From: Isotricha intestinalis
Taxonomy: Eukaryota > Ciliophora > Litostomatea > Vestibuliferida > Isotrichidae
Direction: 5' to 3'
Assembly (NCBI GenBank): GCA_023807065.1
Contig: JAJJLU010004621.1
Coordinates: 1 to 11,156 of the forward strand
Length of the DNA: 11,156 bases
Below, piece after piece: positions 1-8,024 of the stretch; within the stretch, counting starts at the first letter, position 1, and every line of letters starts with the position of its first letter. The notes beneath the pieces were generated by a model. The model was not told the DNA's origin. It saw nothing but the letters and a program-made list of their open reading frames with translations, and ran no database searches. The position numbers were made by a program, and so were the translations under genes.

Positions 1-76
1 ATATAGGTTTCTGTTGTGTTGATATCATCAGACATTATTCCTTCTTTTCCTGAAATATCTATCAAATCTGCTATTT
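1..76 (-). repeat. Left-edge inverted copy of an internal HAD gene segment
   Basis: Read on the minus strand, these 76 bases are identical to 1068-1143 inside the HAD phosphatase gene (base i pairs with base 1144-i). They would encode the segment from about Ile128 to Tyr151 of that protein. Identity stops abruptly: at 77 and beyond only scattered bases agree. In the HAD reading frame the first upstream codon spanning the break is TAA (75-77), so this copy has no start inside the window. The copy runs off the left edge, so its full length is unknown. It is either a truncated pseudogene from a very recent inverted duplication or a chimeric join made during amplification or assembly. Confidence 0.93.
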
Positions 77-688
77 ATACTATTCTTTTCTTAAATTAAT
101 TCTAATTCATTTTTAATTATTTAAAGGTTTTAGAAAGCAAATAATAAAATTTTGTATTTTTATGATAAAAATAATTTATTTAATTAATTATTTTTCTTTT
201 TTTTATAATTCAATTAATTGTTTTTCATATAAATATATATAATAATTTTGTTTATATTTTAATTTATTATATAATAAATACAAATTTTTATAATAGAGCA
301 AATATTATAAAATAATTTTATTTATTTTATATTAAATAATGTTTTTAATCTTTTTAAAAACTTTTAAATTTAATAATGTATATTTCTTTTCTTTTGAAAT
401 ATTTTTAAATTTTTAAATTTAATTTGATAAATTAACAATATTTTTCTTTTGAATTTGAGGATAGGGGATTTGTTCAATCATCTTTTTTTTAAAATCTTAA
501 TCACCACAGAAAAGTATTTAAATTTTTCTTGTTATTTAAATATAAATAATCATATTATTGGTGATTTGGATTTGAATTCTACCAATTCTCAATCCTTATT
601 TCAATCTCTTCTATTAATTTTTTTAATTTTATTATTAAAAATGAATTAATTATTAATTTTCAAATTAAATCTAAATATAGTCACTTAA
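77..688. other. A+T-rich intergenic region upstream of the HAD gene
   Basis: About 610 bases without a credible gene. Most of it is T-runs and alternating A/T. A slightly more G+C-rich patch at about 450-620 is open on the plus strand only from a TTG. On the minus strand, 620-504 reads as a coding-like stretch (Lys/Glu/Ile-rich, then Asn/Tyr-rich) but is broken by TAG and TAA. This may be an old gene relic; I see no recognisable motif. The HAD promoter should lie in the last part, but no specific element is discernible. Confidence 0.6.
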
Positions 689-1801
689 ATGGAAATAGAA
701 AATATAGTAAATTCAGACCTTTTTGAACAAAAAAAATATAAATTTAAGATAAAAATTCTTATATCTATAATAGTTGTTCTTTTAATATTAAATATTATCT
801 TTATTATTTTATATATTAATTCGGGAAAAAAGTCTGAAGATAAATATATTCCCTTTCCTTCATGGAATGATTGTGAGGCAAAAACAAAATTAATAGAATT
901 CATGGAAAAAATGTCAAAGGAAAATGTTTCAAAAGAAGACCGAATAGCTATATTTGATTTTGATGGGACTCTTTTCCAAGAAACTGATTTAGTTTATAAT
1001 GATTGGAAAATATATTATTACAGAGTATATAACGATTCAAATTTTAATGCTACAAAAGAACAAAAGGAAATAGCAGATTTGATAGATATTTCAGGAAAAG
1101 AAGGAATAATGTCTGATGATATCAACACAACAGAAACCTATATGCAATTATTTGAAAATATGACTTTAGAGGAATATGATAAATATGTAAAAGACTTTGT
1201 AAATAAGCCTGCAGAAGGATATGAAAATTTAAAGAGAGGAGATGCATTTTATAAACCGATGTTAGAACTCATTGAATATCTTCAAAGAAATGATTTTAAT
1301 GTGTATATTTCAAGTGGGACAGAGAGATTCCAGGTTCGTTCAGTCATAGAAGGACATATTAAAATTCCTAAAAGCAATGTAATAGGATCAGATTTTGGAG
1401 TCATCACTAATAATCAAGGAGATATAAAAGGGAATGAATATGATTACCAAAAAAATGATTCTTTAATATTTAATGGGAAATTTATTGGTAACAATCTTAA
1501 GACCAATAAAATAATTAGTACATTGAAAGAAATTGGAAAGCAACCTTTATTAAGTTTTGGAAATACTGAGGGAGATGCTAGTATAGCTGATTATGTAATC
1601 AATAAAAACAAATATAGCAGTTTATCATTTATGATATTATGCGATGATACTGAAAGAGAAAGAGGGAATAAAGAAAAGGCTGAAAAAATGAAAAATTTGT
1701 GTAAAGAAAAAGGATGGATTCCTATTTCAATGAAGAATGATTGGAAAACTATTTATGGAGAAAATGTTAAAAAAAAAGTAATTACAGAAATAACTAAATA
1801 A
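689..1801 (+). CDS. Membrane-anchored HAD-superfamily phosphatase, bacterial type
   Basis: 370 residues. Residues 1-22 are charged and 23-44 form one hydrophobic segment rich in Ile/Leu/Val, which looks like a signal anchor (type II membrane protein). The rest is a HAD hydrolase. Motif I is IAIFDFDGTLF, with nucleophile Asp90 and acid/base Asp92. Motif II is YISSGT (Ser208/Ser209). Lys264 or Lys272 is a motif III candidate, and SFGNTEGD (Asp296) is motif IV. The tail GWIPISMKNDWKTIYG resembles bacterial 'haloacid dehalogenase-like hydrolase' proteins of the phosphoserine-phosphatase-like branch, which hydrolyse phosphomonoesters; the substrate is unknown. Several N-glycosylation sequons (Asn115, 120, 146, 157, 256) fit a lumenal or outer catalytic domain. 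Two 60-base samples (901-960, 1201-1260) have 28% and 32% G+C, against 17-25% in most neighbouring samples, and GGG Gly codons are common. The ATG at 689 follows CTTAA and is the only one that includes the membrane anchor. I infer horizontal acquisition from bacteria with an added anchor. Confidence 0.88.
   Translation: MEIENIVNSDLFEQKKYKFKIKILISIIVVLLILNIIFIILYINSGKKSEDKYIPFPSWNDCEAKTKLIEFMEKMSKENVSKEDRIAIFDFDGTLFQETDLVYNDWKIYYYRVYNDSNFNATKEQKEIADLIDISGKEGIMSDDINTTETYMQLFENMTLEEYDKYVKDFVNKPAEGYENLKRGDAFYKPMLELIEYLQRNDFNVYISSGTERFQVRSVIEGHIKIPKSNVIGSDFGVITNNQGDIKGNEYDYQKNDSLIFNGKFIGNNLKTNKIISTLKEIGKQPLLSFGNTEGDASIADYVINKNKYSSLSFMILCDDTERERGNKEKAEKMKNLCKEKGWIPISMKNDWKTIYGENVKKKVITEITK
1068..1143 (+). 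repeat. Internal partner arm of the left-edge inverted repeat
   Basis: This segment of the HAD gene (roughly residues 128-151, between motifs I and II in the cap region) is the intact partner of the inverted copy at 1-76. The two arms are 76/76 identical and separated by 991 bases. The gene reads through this arm without interruption, so this is the parental copy and the edge arm is the derived or artefactual one. Confidence 0.93.
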
Positions 1802-2061
1802 TACTTAATATTTTTTATATAATTTATTTCATATTGTTTTTTCTTTCTCGTATAATTCCGCTTTATAAAGAATTAAATGATATAATATATTTTATCTGTT
1901 TCCTTGGAACAAATTTCAAATATTGGTTATATAACTAAATTCTTTATTAACAGATAATTGTTTTTTCTAAGTTTATCCATATTCTTTTAATGGTATCCTT
2001 AAAATTTAATCCTTTTTTGAAAATATTGCAATTTCAATTTATAATTTTGATAAATTTTTTA

Positions 2062-2377
2062 GAATTATATGATTGTAAAAGAAAAATTTATAAAATTTAT
2101 TTGGATGGAACTAATGGAATAAGAATAGATATAATTTTATTTAATGATATAAATGAAGTTTATAATTGTATTTTAAATGATTCAGATGATATATTACAAA
2201 ATGAAATAAAATGGAGATAATATTTATGAAAAAAAAATCATTTAGATGTTATTGAATTATGAAAAAGTATTAAAATCAAAAAGTTCTAAAAATTTAAGTG
2301 AAGAAGATATAAGTTTAATTAAAGGAAGAATTTATCAAAAAATTACTTTATCAAGTTTAAATATTAGAATTTATTAA
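2062..2377 (+). pseudogene. Decayed coding relic, unknown family
   Basis: From about 2062 one frame reads as plausible protein (Asp/Asn/Ile/Tyr/Lys-rich, including YLDGTNGIRIDI) until TAA at 2218-2220. Shifting by one base near the A-run at 2205-2212 gives continued coding-like sequence (NGDNIYEKK). TAG at 2243-2245 then interrupts it, and 43 more open codons run from ATG 2246 to TAA 2375-2377, including SKNLSEEDISLIKG. The frame is also open upstream to an ATG at 1990, but that part is Phe/Ile/Leu-rich, looks like translated A+T noise, and ends in a T-run followed by AG. I recognise no family. Reading it as one decayed gene is inference from residue texture, not homology. Confidence 0.33.
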
Positions 2378-2607
2378 TTTATAAAATAGCAATACTTTTT
2401 ATTGTGTCTTACTTAAAAATTAAAAGAAAATATTAATATTTATTTATCAAAATAAGAATATAATAAACTTTAAAATTTAACTTTATCATTTACCTTTTAA
2501 AATGAGAAAATATTCATTTAATAATAATACAAAATAAAATACACCTTGACAAAGTTTTTGTCTAAAAAAAAATAAAATAAATAATTTTAAATATTATACA
2601 AATAGCT

Positions 2608-4254
2608 TTATTTTTTTTTATTATCATTAATTATAAAATCCAAATGAGAATTAGCAAGAACTGTTGAATTAATTTTATTAGAATCTAATAATTTCTTTTC
2701 ATTTTCAAGTATATTAATTCCAATTAATTTTTTTTCTGAAATCCATTTTTCTGCAATATGAAAGTTTTTTAAAATTGTTTTTATTTTTTCAACATCCATA
2801 AAAAATTTTGAAACTTCGATAAAATCAATATATTTTAATAATTCTTTTAAGGCAAGATTATATTCTTTAAAATTATATTTTACATGAGAAAGACAAAAAC
2901 AAAACATTAATTTCATTGTTTTAAAAAATCCAAGATCAATTTTATAATAAATCATTTTATTAAATTTATTATCAAAAACAGAAACTGTATTTTTTTTTAA
3001 ATCAACAGGAAAATGAAAACTCAATTTAGTATCTTTACTATTTTTAAAAATTTTATTTATATTTTGATTATTTAAATTATTTATTTTAAGAAATTCAGTA
3101 TTATCTTTTGAATTATTAATTTGATTATTTACATTAAATAAAGGTTGAACTTTAAAAAGAGAATATTTTTCATTAATAATTTTTTCACTTCCAAAAGCAA
3201 ATAATTCATTAATAATTTTCATTTCAGTAAATTTAAATTTATGATAATTAGATAAAATAATGGCAATCATAGTTAAACCAGAATATAATCCTCCAATTGA
3301 AGCTCCAATTTCTTGAATTTTAATATATCTTCTATAATATTTATCAATATTAAAAGATGGACAAACCATAACCGAACTTATTATTCCATCATCTAAAACA
3401 GAAATAATATCTACAATAGTATTATCATGTTTACTAGATTTTTCTTTTTTTTGATTTGCAAAAATAATATTATTTTCACTATAAATTTCTAAAAGGGAAA
3501 AATAAATATATAACTGTTTATTCATTGAAACATCTAAATTAATATATGAATCTTCAGTAACATATTGTATTGGATGTGAATAATTATTAAAATCAACATA
3601 TGAAGAAACATAAGTAATTTGAAGCCAACCATTTTGTATTAAATCATTTATTTCTTCTTCACTTTTACATGTAATATTTGAATCAGAAGAATTTATACAT
3701 TTCTTAACATAAAAATCTAAATTTGCATAAAAATTTGTTCCATATTTCCCACCTATAATTATTGGTTCTGTAAAATTATAACAATTATAATTTATTAACC
3801 CAATACTGTTAAAATTATCTGAAACTCCTAATTCTTCAAATAAAGGATATACATTACTACAATTTATAAAATCTAAATTTATTATTTCAATATTAAATTC
3901 TCCATTAACTGTGAAAGTTCTTTCATATGTTGGTAAAATATATCCATACGAAGGATCATTTATTAAATTATAATTTTTATCTCTTATTGCTATTGTAAAT
4001 AATAATTCTTTTGTATTTAAAGTCATATTTGAACTCATTGATGTAGTAAATTTTGCATAATTTACATTTGGTTGAGAATGAAATATTAATTGTAACATTA
4101 ATGTTACTGAAAGACATATACTTGCAAAATTTATTAATAATGATAATAATATTCCTAATGGAAAATGAATATTTCTTTTTCCATGAAATAAAAATTGAAA
4201 TGGACTTTTAAAGGAATCTTGAATTTCTAATAAATGATATAATTGAGCTTTCAT
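2608..4254 (-). CDS. Ciliate-type two-membrane-segment protein
   Basis: 548 residues. A short N-terminal cytosolic part (1-30) precedes TM1 (about 32-57, with the HFPLGILLSLL entry). A lumenal/extracellular domain of about 250 residues follows, with Cys132, Cys158, Cys186 and Cys196 and many N-glycosylation sequons. TM2 (about 312-335) is entered through QEIGASIGGLYSG. The hydrophilic C-terminal part (about 336-548) contains IDFIEVSKFFMDVEKIKTIL. This order, the C..C pair followed by SEEEI and an aromatic/Asp 'VDFNNYSHPIQ' element, the Gly-Gly turn before TM2 and the Ile-rich cytosolic helix match the large 'putative transmembrane protein' family of Tetrahymena, Paramecium and other ciliates, as I remember it. 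Its biochemical role is not known to me. ATG at 4254 sits in AAAATG context. It diverges from the TM2 gene across 289 bases. Trp is TGG and the stop is TAA. Confidence 0.82.
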   Translation of the reverse strand: MKAQLYHLLEIQDSFKSPFQFLFHGKRNIHFPLGILLSLLINFASICLSVTLMLQLIFHSQPNVNYAKFTTSMSSNMTLNTKELLFTIAIRDKNYNLINDPSYGYILPTYERTFTVNGEFNIEIINLDFINCSNVYPLFEELGVSDNFNSIGLINYNCYNFTEPIIIGGKYGTNFYANLDFYVKKCINSSDSNITCKSEEEINDLIQNGWLQITYVSSYVDFNNYSHPIQYVTEDSYINLDVSMNKQLYIYFSLLEIYSENNIIFANQKKEKSSKHDNTIVDIISVLDDGIISSVMVCPSFNIDKYYRRYIKIQEIGASIGGLYSGLTMIAIILSNYHKFKFTEMKIINELFAFGSEKIINEKYSLFKVQPLFNVNNQINNSKDNTEFLKINNLNNQNINKIFKNSKDTKLSFHFPVDLKKNTVSVFDNKFNKMIYYKIDLGFFKTMKLMFCFCLSHVKYNFKEYNLALKELLKYIDFIEVSKFFMDVEKIKTILKNFHIAEKWISEKKLIGINILENEKKLLDSNKINSTVLANSHLDFIINDNKKK

Positions 4255-4543
4255 TTTATTAAATTTTTTAAAATATATTTTATTTTTTCAACAAAATAAT
4301 TTTTATTTAAATGAAAGGTATATTTATATTAAACAAGAATTTTCTTCATAATTAAAAAATAAAAAACAATTTAAAAATTTAATTTCATTATTTTTGAAAA
4401 TCAAATATTTGCATTAATTAATATTTATCAAAAGAAATCAATAGTATAAATGAGATAAAATTAAAAAGATATTTAATAAAAATTGATAGAAAAATAATTA
4501 AAAACAAAGAAATAAAACAATATTTAAACTTTAATTAAATTAA
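4255..4543. promoter_or_regulatory. Shared divergent upstream region
   Basis: This 289-base spacer separates the starts of two divergently read genes, so it must hold both promoters. It is almost entirely A and T, with A-runs and a few short AAATGA-like words. I see no distinct TATA element, operator or strong inverted repeat. The role is inferred from position only. Confidence 0.35.
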
Positions 4544-5179
4544 ATGAATATTTCCATTCTTTTATTTTCTATAAATTTAAGAACTATAATTGCAATACTA
4601 ATTAATCCATGTCCAGTAGGAAGTTATTGTAGTGGTAAACCATGTTCAATATATGGAAATTGTAATTTAAATATATTTCTTTTTTATAATGACACTTCAT
4701 TAAATAATGAATTACAAGAAAATTCAAAAAAATCAGATTGTGTGTGTCATAAAGGTTATATAACATATATTGATAATTCCTTTCAAACTTTAATTAAAAA
4801 TGAAGAACCATTAAAAAATATTAATAGTGAAATTGTTCAATGTTGCTATAAACAAAAAAGCCAATTTACTGCTTTAATGCTTGAAATTTTTCTTATTTTT
4901 GGTTTTGGACATTTATATTTAGGAAATTATTATTTGGGTTTTGGAAAAATGATAACATTAAGTATTTTAACTTTACTTTTTTGTTTTGGGGTTTTTATTG
5001 TTTGTTCTCAAGAAATTGAAGATAATAAAAATAAAATCAATAATAAATCTTATCCAAAAATTTTTTATTTTATTATTATTATTTTTTTTATGTTTATTTC
5101 TTTATATTTTATTGATCTTTGTTTAATGGGATTTGGATTTCATTCTGATAAATTTGGACAAAGTTTAAAAATGTGGTGA
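4544..5179 (+). CDS. EGF-like plus TM2-domain membrane protein
   Basis: 211 residues. Residues 1-20 are a hydrophobic N-terminal signal. NPCPVGSYCSG starts a short Cys-rich ectodomain (Cys23, 29, 34, 40, 66, 68) with an EGF-like finish, CVCHKGY. After CCYKQKSQ (Cys100/101) comes a TM2 domain: helix one at about 108-125 with the signature GFGHLYLGNYYLGFGK, and a middle hydrophobic stretch at about 136-154. A Lys/Asn-rich loop follows, then a last helix at about 173-191 leading into IDLCLMGFGFHSDKFG, which matches the D...D.xG ending of TM2 domains. TM2 proteins are small membrane proteins of eukaryotes and bacteria; their roles are diverse and none can be assigned here. Secreted Cys-rich plus TM2 layouts are common in ciliates. 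The start in AAATG context places the signal correctly, and TGA is followed six bases later by TAA. Confidence 0.85.
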   Translation: MNISILLFSINLRTIIAILINPCPVGSYCSGKPCSIYGNCNLNIFLFYNDTSLNNELQENSKKSDCVCHKGYITYIDNSFQTLIKNEEPLKNINSEIVQCCYKQKSQFTALMLEIFLIFGFGHLYLGNYYLGFGKMITLSILTLLFCFGVFIVCSQEIEDNKNKINNKSYPKIFYFIIIIFFMFISLYFIDLCLMGFGFHSDKFGQSLKMW

Positions 5180-5375
5180 AAATAAAAAAATAAAAATTAT
5201 TTTATAATTCCAAAAATATATTTATATATACCATTTAATATATTAAGAAGTAAAATTAAATTTTAAAAATTTGAATAAATTAATAACTTTAAAATAATAA
5301 AATTATTTAAATGAAAACAGAAAAATCAAAATAAAATAATTTGAAAACAATAAAATAAATCTTTTAAAACAATAA

Positions 5376-5573
5376 ATTATAAGTGATAATGGAGTAGGAA
5401 AAATATGTTTAAATGAAAGAGTAACAAAAGATTTTAAAATTTATTAATTATTAGCAAAAAGAAATAAAATTGAAAATATGAATGAAAGAATAATAAAGTT
5501 TTTTATAAGAGAATGATATAAACAGAAAAATAATTTATATTTTTTATTAGTAATCAGTTATGGAAAAAAATAT
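5376..5573 (+). pseudogene. Decayed Rab/Ras-like small GTPase fragment
   Basis: One frame gives II-SDNGVGKICL, which differs from the Rab P-loop (GDSGVGKT) by changes including Gly to Ser and the essential Thr/Ser to Ile. A spacer follows, then NERIIKFFIRE, a stop, and YKQKNNLYFLLVIS. This lines up with the Rab switch II and following strand, where the pattern is an Arg-containing QER, an aromatic Tyr, and a hydrophobic strand reaching a 'VxDIS'-like end. In-frame stops at 5373-5375 (TAA), 5445-5447 (TAA), 5514-5516 (TGA, where Rabs often have Tyr or Trp) and 5574-5576 (TAG) make it non-functional. The length covers only the N-terminal half of a Rab. Family assignment rests on pattern recognition of a short damaged sequence. 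Confidence 0.42.
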
Positions 5574-5760
5574 TAGTTATAATATTTTAAATTAACATAA
5601 AGAAAGATCTTTATGTAATGATTGATAAAAAAATTTATATATGTTTTCATTTTTAAATTTATAATTTTAGGCAAATAAAAAAAAGATAACTTAAAAAAAT
5701 TAAATGAAACATTTTTTTAAAAATATAAATGCTAAACTTTTGAAGTTCCAGAAATAATAA

Positions 5761-5901
5761 AAAGATTTAATAATATTATATGTTAAAAAATTAGGTACTG
5801 GAAATATCTGTAAAATTTTAAGAAATGATTTTACTTTAGAAGATTATATGTTTGATAATAATAGTATTCTTCATTTTATTATAAAGTTATTTTTGAAGTA
5901 A
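5761..5901 (+). pseudogene. Possible second P-loop or kinase-loop relic
   Basis: 46 open codons end at TAA (5899-5901). They contain KKLGTGNICKILRNDF followed by TLEDY. GTGNICK could be a damaged GTPase P-loop, with the downstream F-x-x-EDY similar to the Ras effector region. It could also be a damaged kinase glycine loop (KKLGTGxxxxV). There is no start codon before the motif and nothing recognisable after it. It lies 190 bases after the Rab-like relic and may derive from a tandem paralogue. Confidence 0.22.
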
Positions 5902-6087
5902 AAAAATATATTTTTTTTATTTAATATTTAATTAAAAAAAAGAATATTAATTTATTATATTTCTTTATTTTTGAATATATGATATTTAACTATTAAAATT
6001 TTGAAGATATATATATTTTTTATTAAGTAAAAATTCTTTTATAGTTTTTATTGAAAAAATATTAAAAGATTATATTAAAAATATATT

Positions 6088-6303
6088 TTAATTTAAAGTT
6101 TTACAATTTTCTAAACCATGAAAAAGATGGTTAAGCCATTCTTTAGAAACATTACATTTTAATTTTTTCTTTTTCAAAGGTTCATTATTAAAAATTTGTA
6201 GATTACGTTTAAAATTATTTACTTCATTATCTTCTTTAATTTCTTCTTTATTCTCTTCGTTATTTTCTATTTTTACAATATTATTTATTACATTATTTTC
6301 CAT
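6088..6303 (-). CDS. Small charged hypothetical protein
   Basis: 71 residues from ATG 6303 (context AATATGG, preceded by an A-rich leader) to TAA at 6088. Residues 1-35 are low complexity, alternating Asn and Glu (ENNEENKEEIKEDNE). Then comes a basic KKKKLK patch at about 44-49, followed by a less biased tail with NVSKEWLNHLFHGLENC. I recognise no domain. The basic patch could be nuclear-targeting, but that is speculative. It could equally be the start of a truncated gene, or chance, since Asn/Glu/Lys codons are A-rich. The non-repetitive C-terminus containing Trp, His and Cys argues mildly for a real gene. Confidence 0.38.
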   Translation of the reverse strand: MENNVINNIVKIENNEENKEEIKEDNEVNNFKRNLQIFNNEPLKKKKLKCNVSKEWLNHLFHGLENCKTLN

Positions 6304-7146
6304 ATTACGTTTTTTTTATTTTATTTTTTTTTCTTTTTTATATTTTTTTAATTTCTTTTTTAAATTTTAAATAATATTTATAATTTTATCAACAATAGAA
6401 TCTTTCCTTCAAGAAAAAAAACAATACAATGATATTAAAGATATTAATCTGGAATAAAAAAATACAATAAATATTGAAAATAATATTCATATCACTTATC
6501 TCTCCTTTACTTTTCATTTTAAACTTTATTAAATAAGTCTTTTATCGCTTGAATGGTCACTATACATAATTTAATTTTTATTCAATTTTTTTCTTTTAAA
6601 CAAAAATATCTTATTTCCTTGAATAAGGAAATTTAAAAGAAAAATGATAATAAAATAATATTATTATGAGAATATCAAAGAAAGAGTTTCATATGTTTCT
6701 TTTATTTATTTGAAAAATATATCTTTAAATTTTTACATATTCAAATATTCTTTTCATTAAAGGTCTTTCTATAAATTTAAGTTTAAAAGTAAAATAAATA
6801 ATTTAATTTTTAAATGTTTTGATTGATTCTTATTATCAAATAAATAATATTTTAAATATATATTATTTAAGATTCTCAATTTTAACAAAAATATGATATT
6901 TAAAAAATTTATTATTATGAAAAATAATAAAAAATCCTTTTAAAAAATTATAAATATTGTTTGAATAAAATTAAAAAAGACTTTTAAGCAAATTTAACAT
7001 AAAAAATAAAAAACTAAAATAGTTCCAATATAAAAAAATATAAAAAAGAAAAATTAAGAAATAAAAAAATTAAAAAATATCCTCAATTTTATAAATGCAT
7101 AATAATTTATATATTGGAATAGAAGAAAATAAATAATTAAAATAAA
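6304..7146. other. Gene-poor A+T-rich region
   Basis: No intact gene. A short plus-strand stretch at about 6395-6535 (IESFLQEKKQYNDIKDINLE, then TAA, then more open codons) has coding texture but no recognisable motif. One G/C-containing hairpin lies at 6613-6632. The rest is homopolymer-rich A/T sequence with stops in every frame. Confidence 0.5.
6613..6632. repeat. Short perfect hairpin
   Basis: ATTTCCTT, a GAAT loop, then AAGGAAAT: an 8-bp perfect stem with two G-C pairs and a 4-base loop. There is no adjacent gene end within about 300 bases, so a terminator role is not supported. It may be chance in such A+T-rich DNA. Confidence 0.35.
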
Positions 7147-7580
7147 TTTCAAGAATTTAATATTAATATTTCTATTCCTACTAATAATTTTCAACAAGGA
7201 ATTCTTCAACAATTTGTTCCTATAATATTAATAATAATATAAAGAATAAAAGGTTTTTAATAACTTTTAGAAGAAAGTCTTCAATGTAATCTAATTTTAA
7301 TTTTGGAAATTTACATATTCAACCTAATTATTAATAATAATCCTTTTATGGTTATGAATAATTTTAATATAGTCATAATGTTATAAATATGAATATTCCA
7401 ATTCAAAATAAATAATATAATTGGAATATAAATCAAAAAAAAAGAAATTCTTTTAGTATTCCAGTTCCGAATTATTTTTATAATGAAGATCAATATTTAT
7501 TAGATATTTTTTTCTTTTACGGAATAATGCTTTTTTATTTTGAAATGAATAATTTGTTTCTTGCTTTATTTATAACATAA
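7147..7580 (+). pseudogene. Gln/Asn-rich coding relic broken by TAA codons
   Basis: From 7147 one frame reads FQEFNINISIPTNNFQQG and then ILQQFVP. After a frame change near 7215-7240, another frame reads SNFNFGNLHIQPNY, three TAA codons, SFYGYE, TAA, Phe, TAA, YSHNVINMNIPIQNK, TAA (7413-7415). It then runs 54 open codons (including KKRNSFSIPVPNYFYNED) to TAA 7578-7580. Counting one TAA at 7287-7289, the seven in-frame stops in the second frame are all TAA. They sit where Gln (CAA, one C-to-T step away) would suit the surrounding Gln/Asn-rich protein. I recognise no domain. This is most simply a decayed low-complexity protein gene. Confidence 0.4.
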
Positions 7581-8024
7581 TTTATTGTTTTATTTTACAA
7601 TAATTGAAATTTGTCAAAAAGGATATTAAATAAATAAATAGAGAATATTAATTTATGGAAATATATAAATTAATTTAATTAAATTTATAAATAAATGATA
7701 TTTTATTTTATATTTTTAATTAAAATTAGAATTTGTATTATTTTTAACTTTGATATATTATATAATATATTTGTTTAATATATGAAAAGATGAAAACAGA
7801 TTTTAAAATTATATGTTTAAAAAATACTCTAGAATAAATGGAATAGAACAAAAAAAGAAAATCATTTTTTTAGAATGGTTAATATTTAATAAAACTATAT
7901 ATTATATTCTTTTTTTTAAATTTATACTTCACTTAAAAAAAAAATATAAACGATAAACAATTAGCATAAAATTATTGTATTTTTATCATAAAAATTAAAA
8001 CAATTATATTAAAAACATATAAAA
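7581..8024. other. Intergenic region upstream of the kinase
   Basis: About 440 bases, almost pure A/T, with no coding frame of note. The last part should contain the kinase promoter and leader. The final leader bases before the start are A-rich (ATATAAAAATGG). No specific element can be picked out. Confidence 0.5.

Larger units (their letters stand above)
5180..6087. other. Gene-poor region with decayed fragments
   Basis: About 900 bases with no intact gene. It holds two coding-like relics, described separately at 5376-5573 and 5761-5901. The remainder is A/T filler with many stops in all frames. No RNA gene, terminator hairpin or tandem repeat is evident. Confidence 0.6.

Noticed and set aside
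504..620. Minus-strand coding-like stretch broken by TAG and TAA
   Set aside because: Too short, with two stops in 39 codons and no recognisable motif; not enough to call a relic.
449..649. Plus-strand open frame starting at TTG
   Set aside because: No ATG at the start; Leu/Ile/Phe/Asn composition is typical of translated A+T sequence. Recorded only as part of the intergenic note.
685..903. Minus-strand frame
   Set aside because: Antisense to the N-terminus of the HAD gene, which has clear motifs on the other strand.
7311..7493. Minus-strand frame rich in Ile/Leu
   Set aside because: Antisense to the Gln/Asn-rich relic; composition reflects A+T bias.
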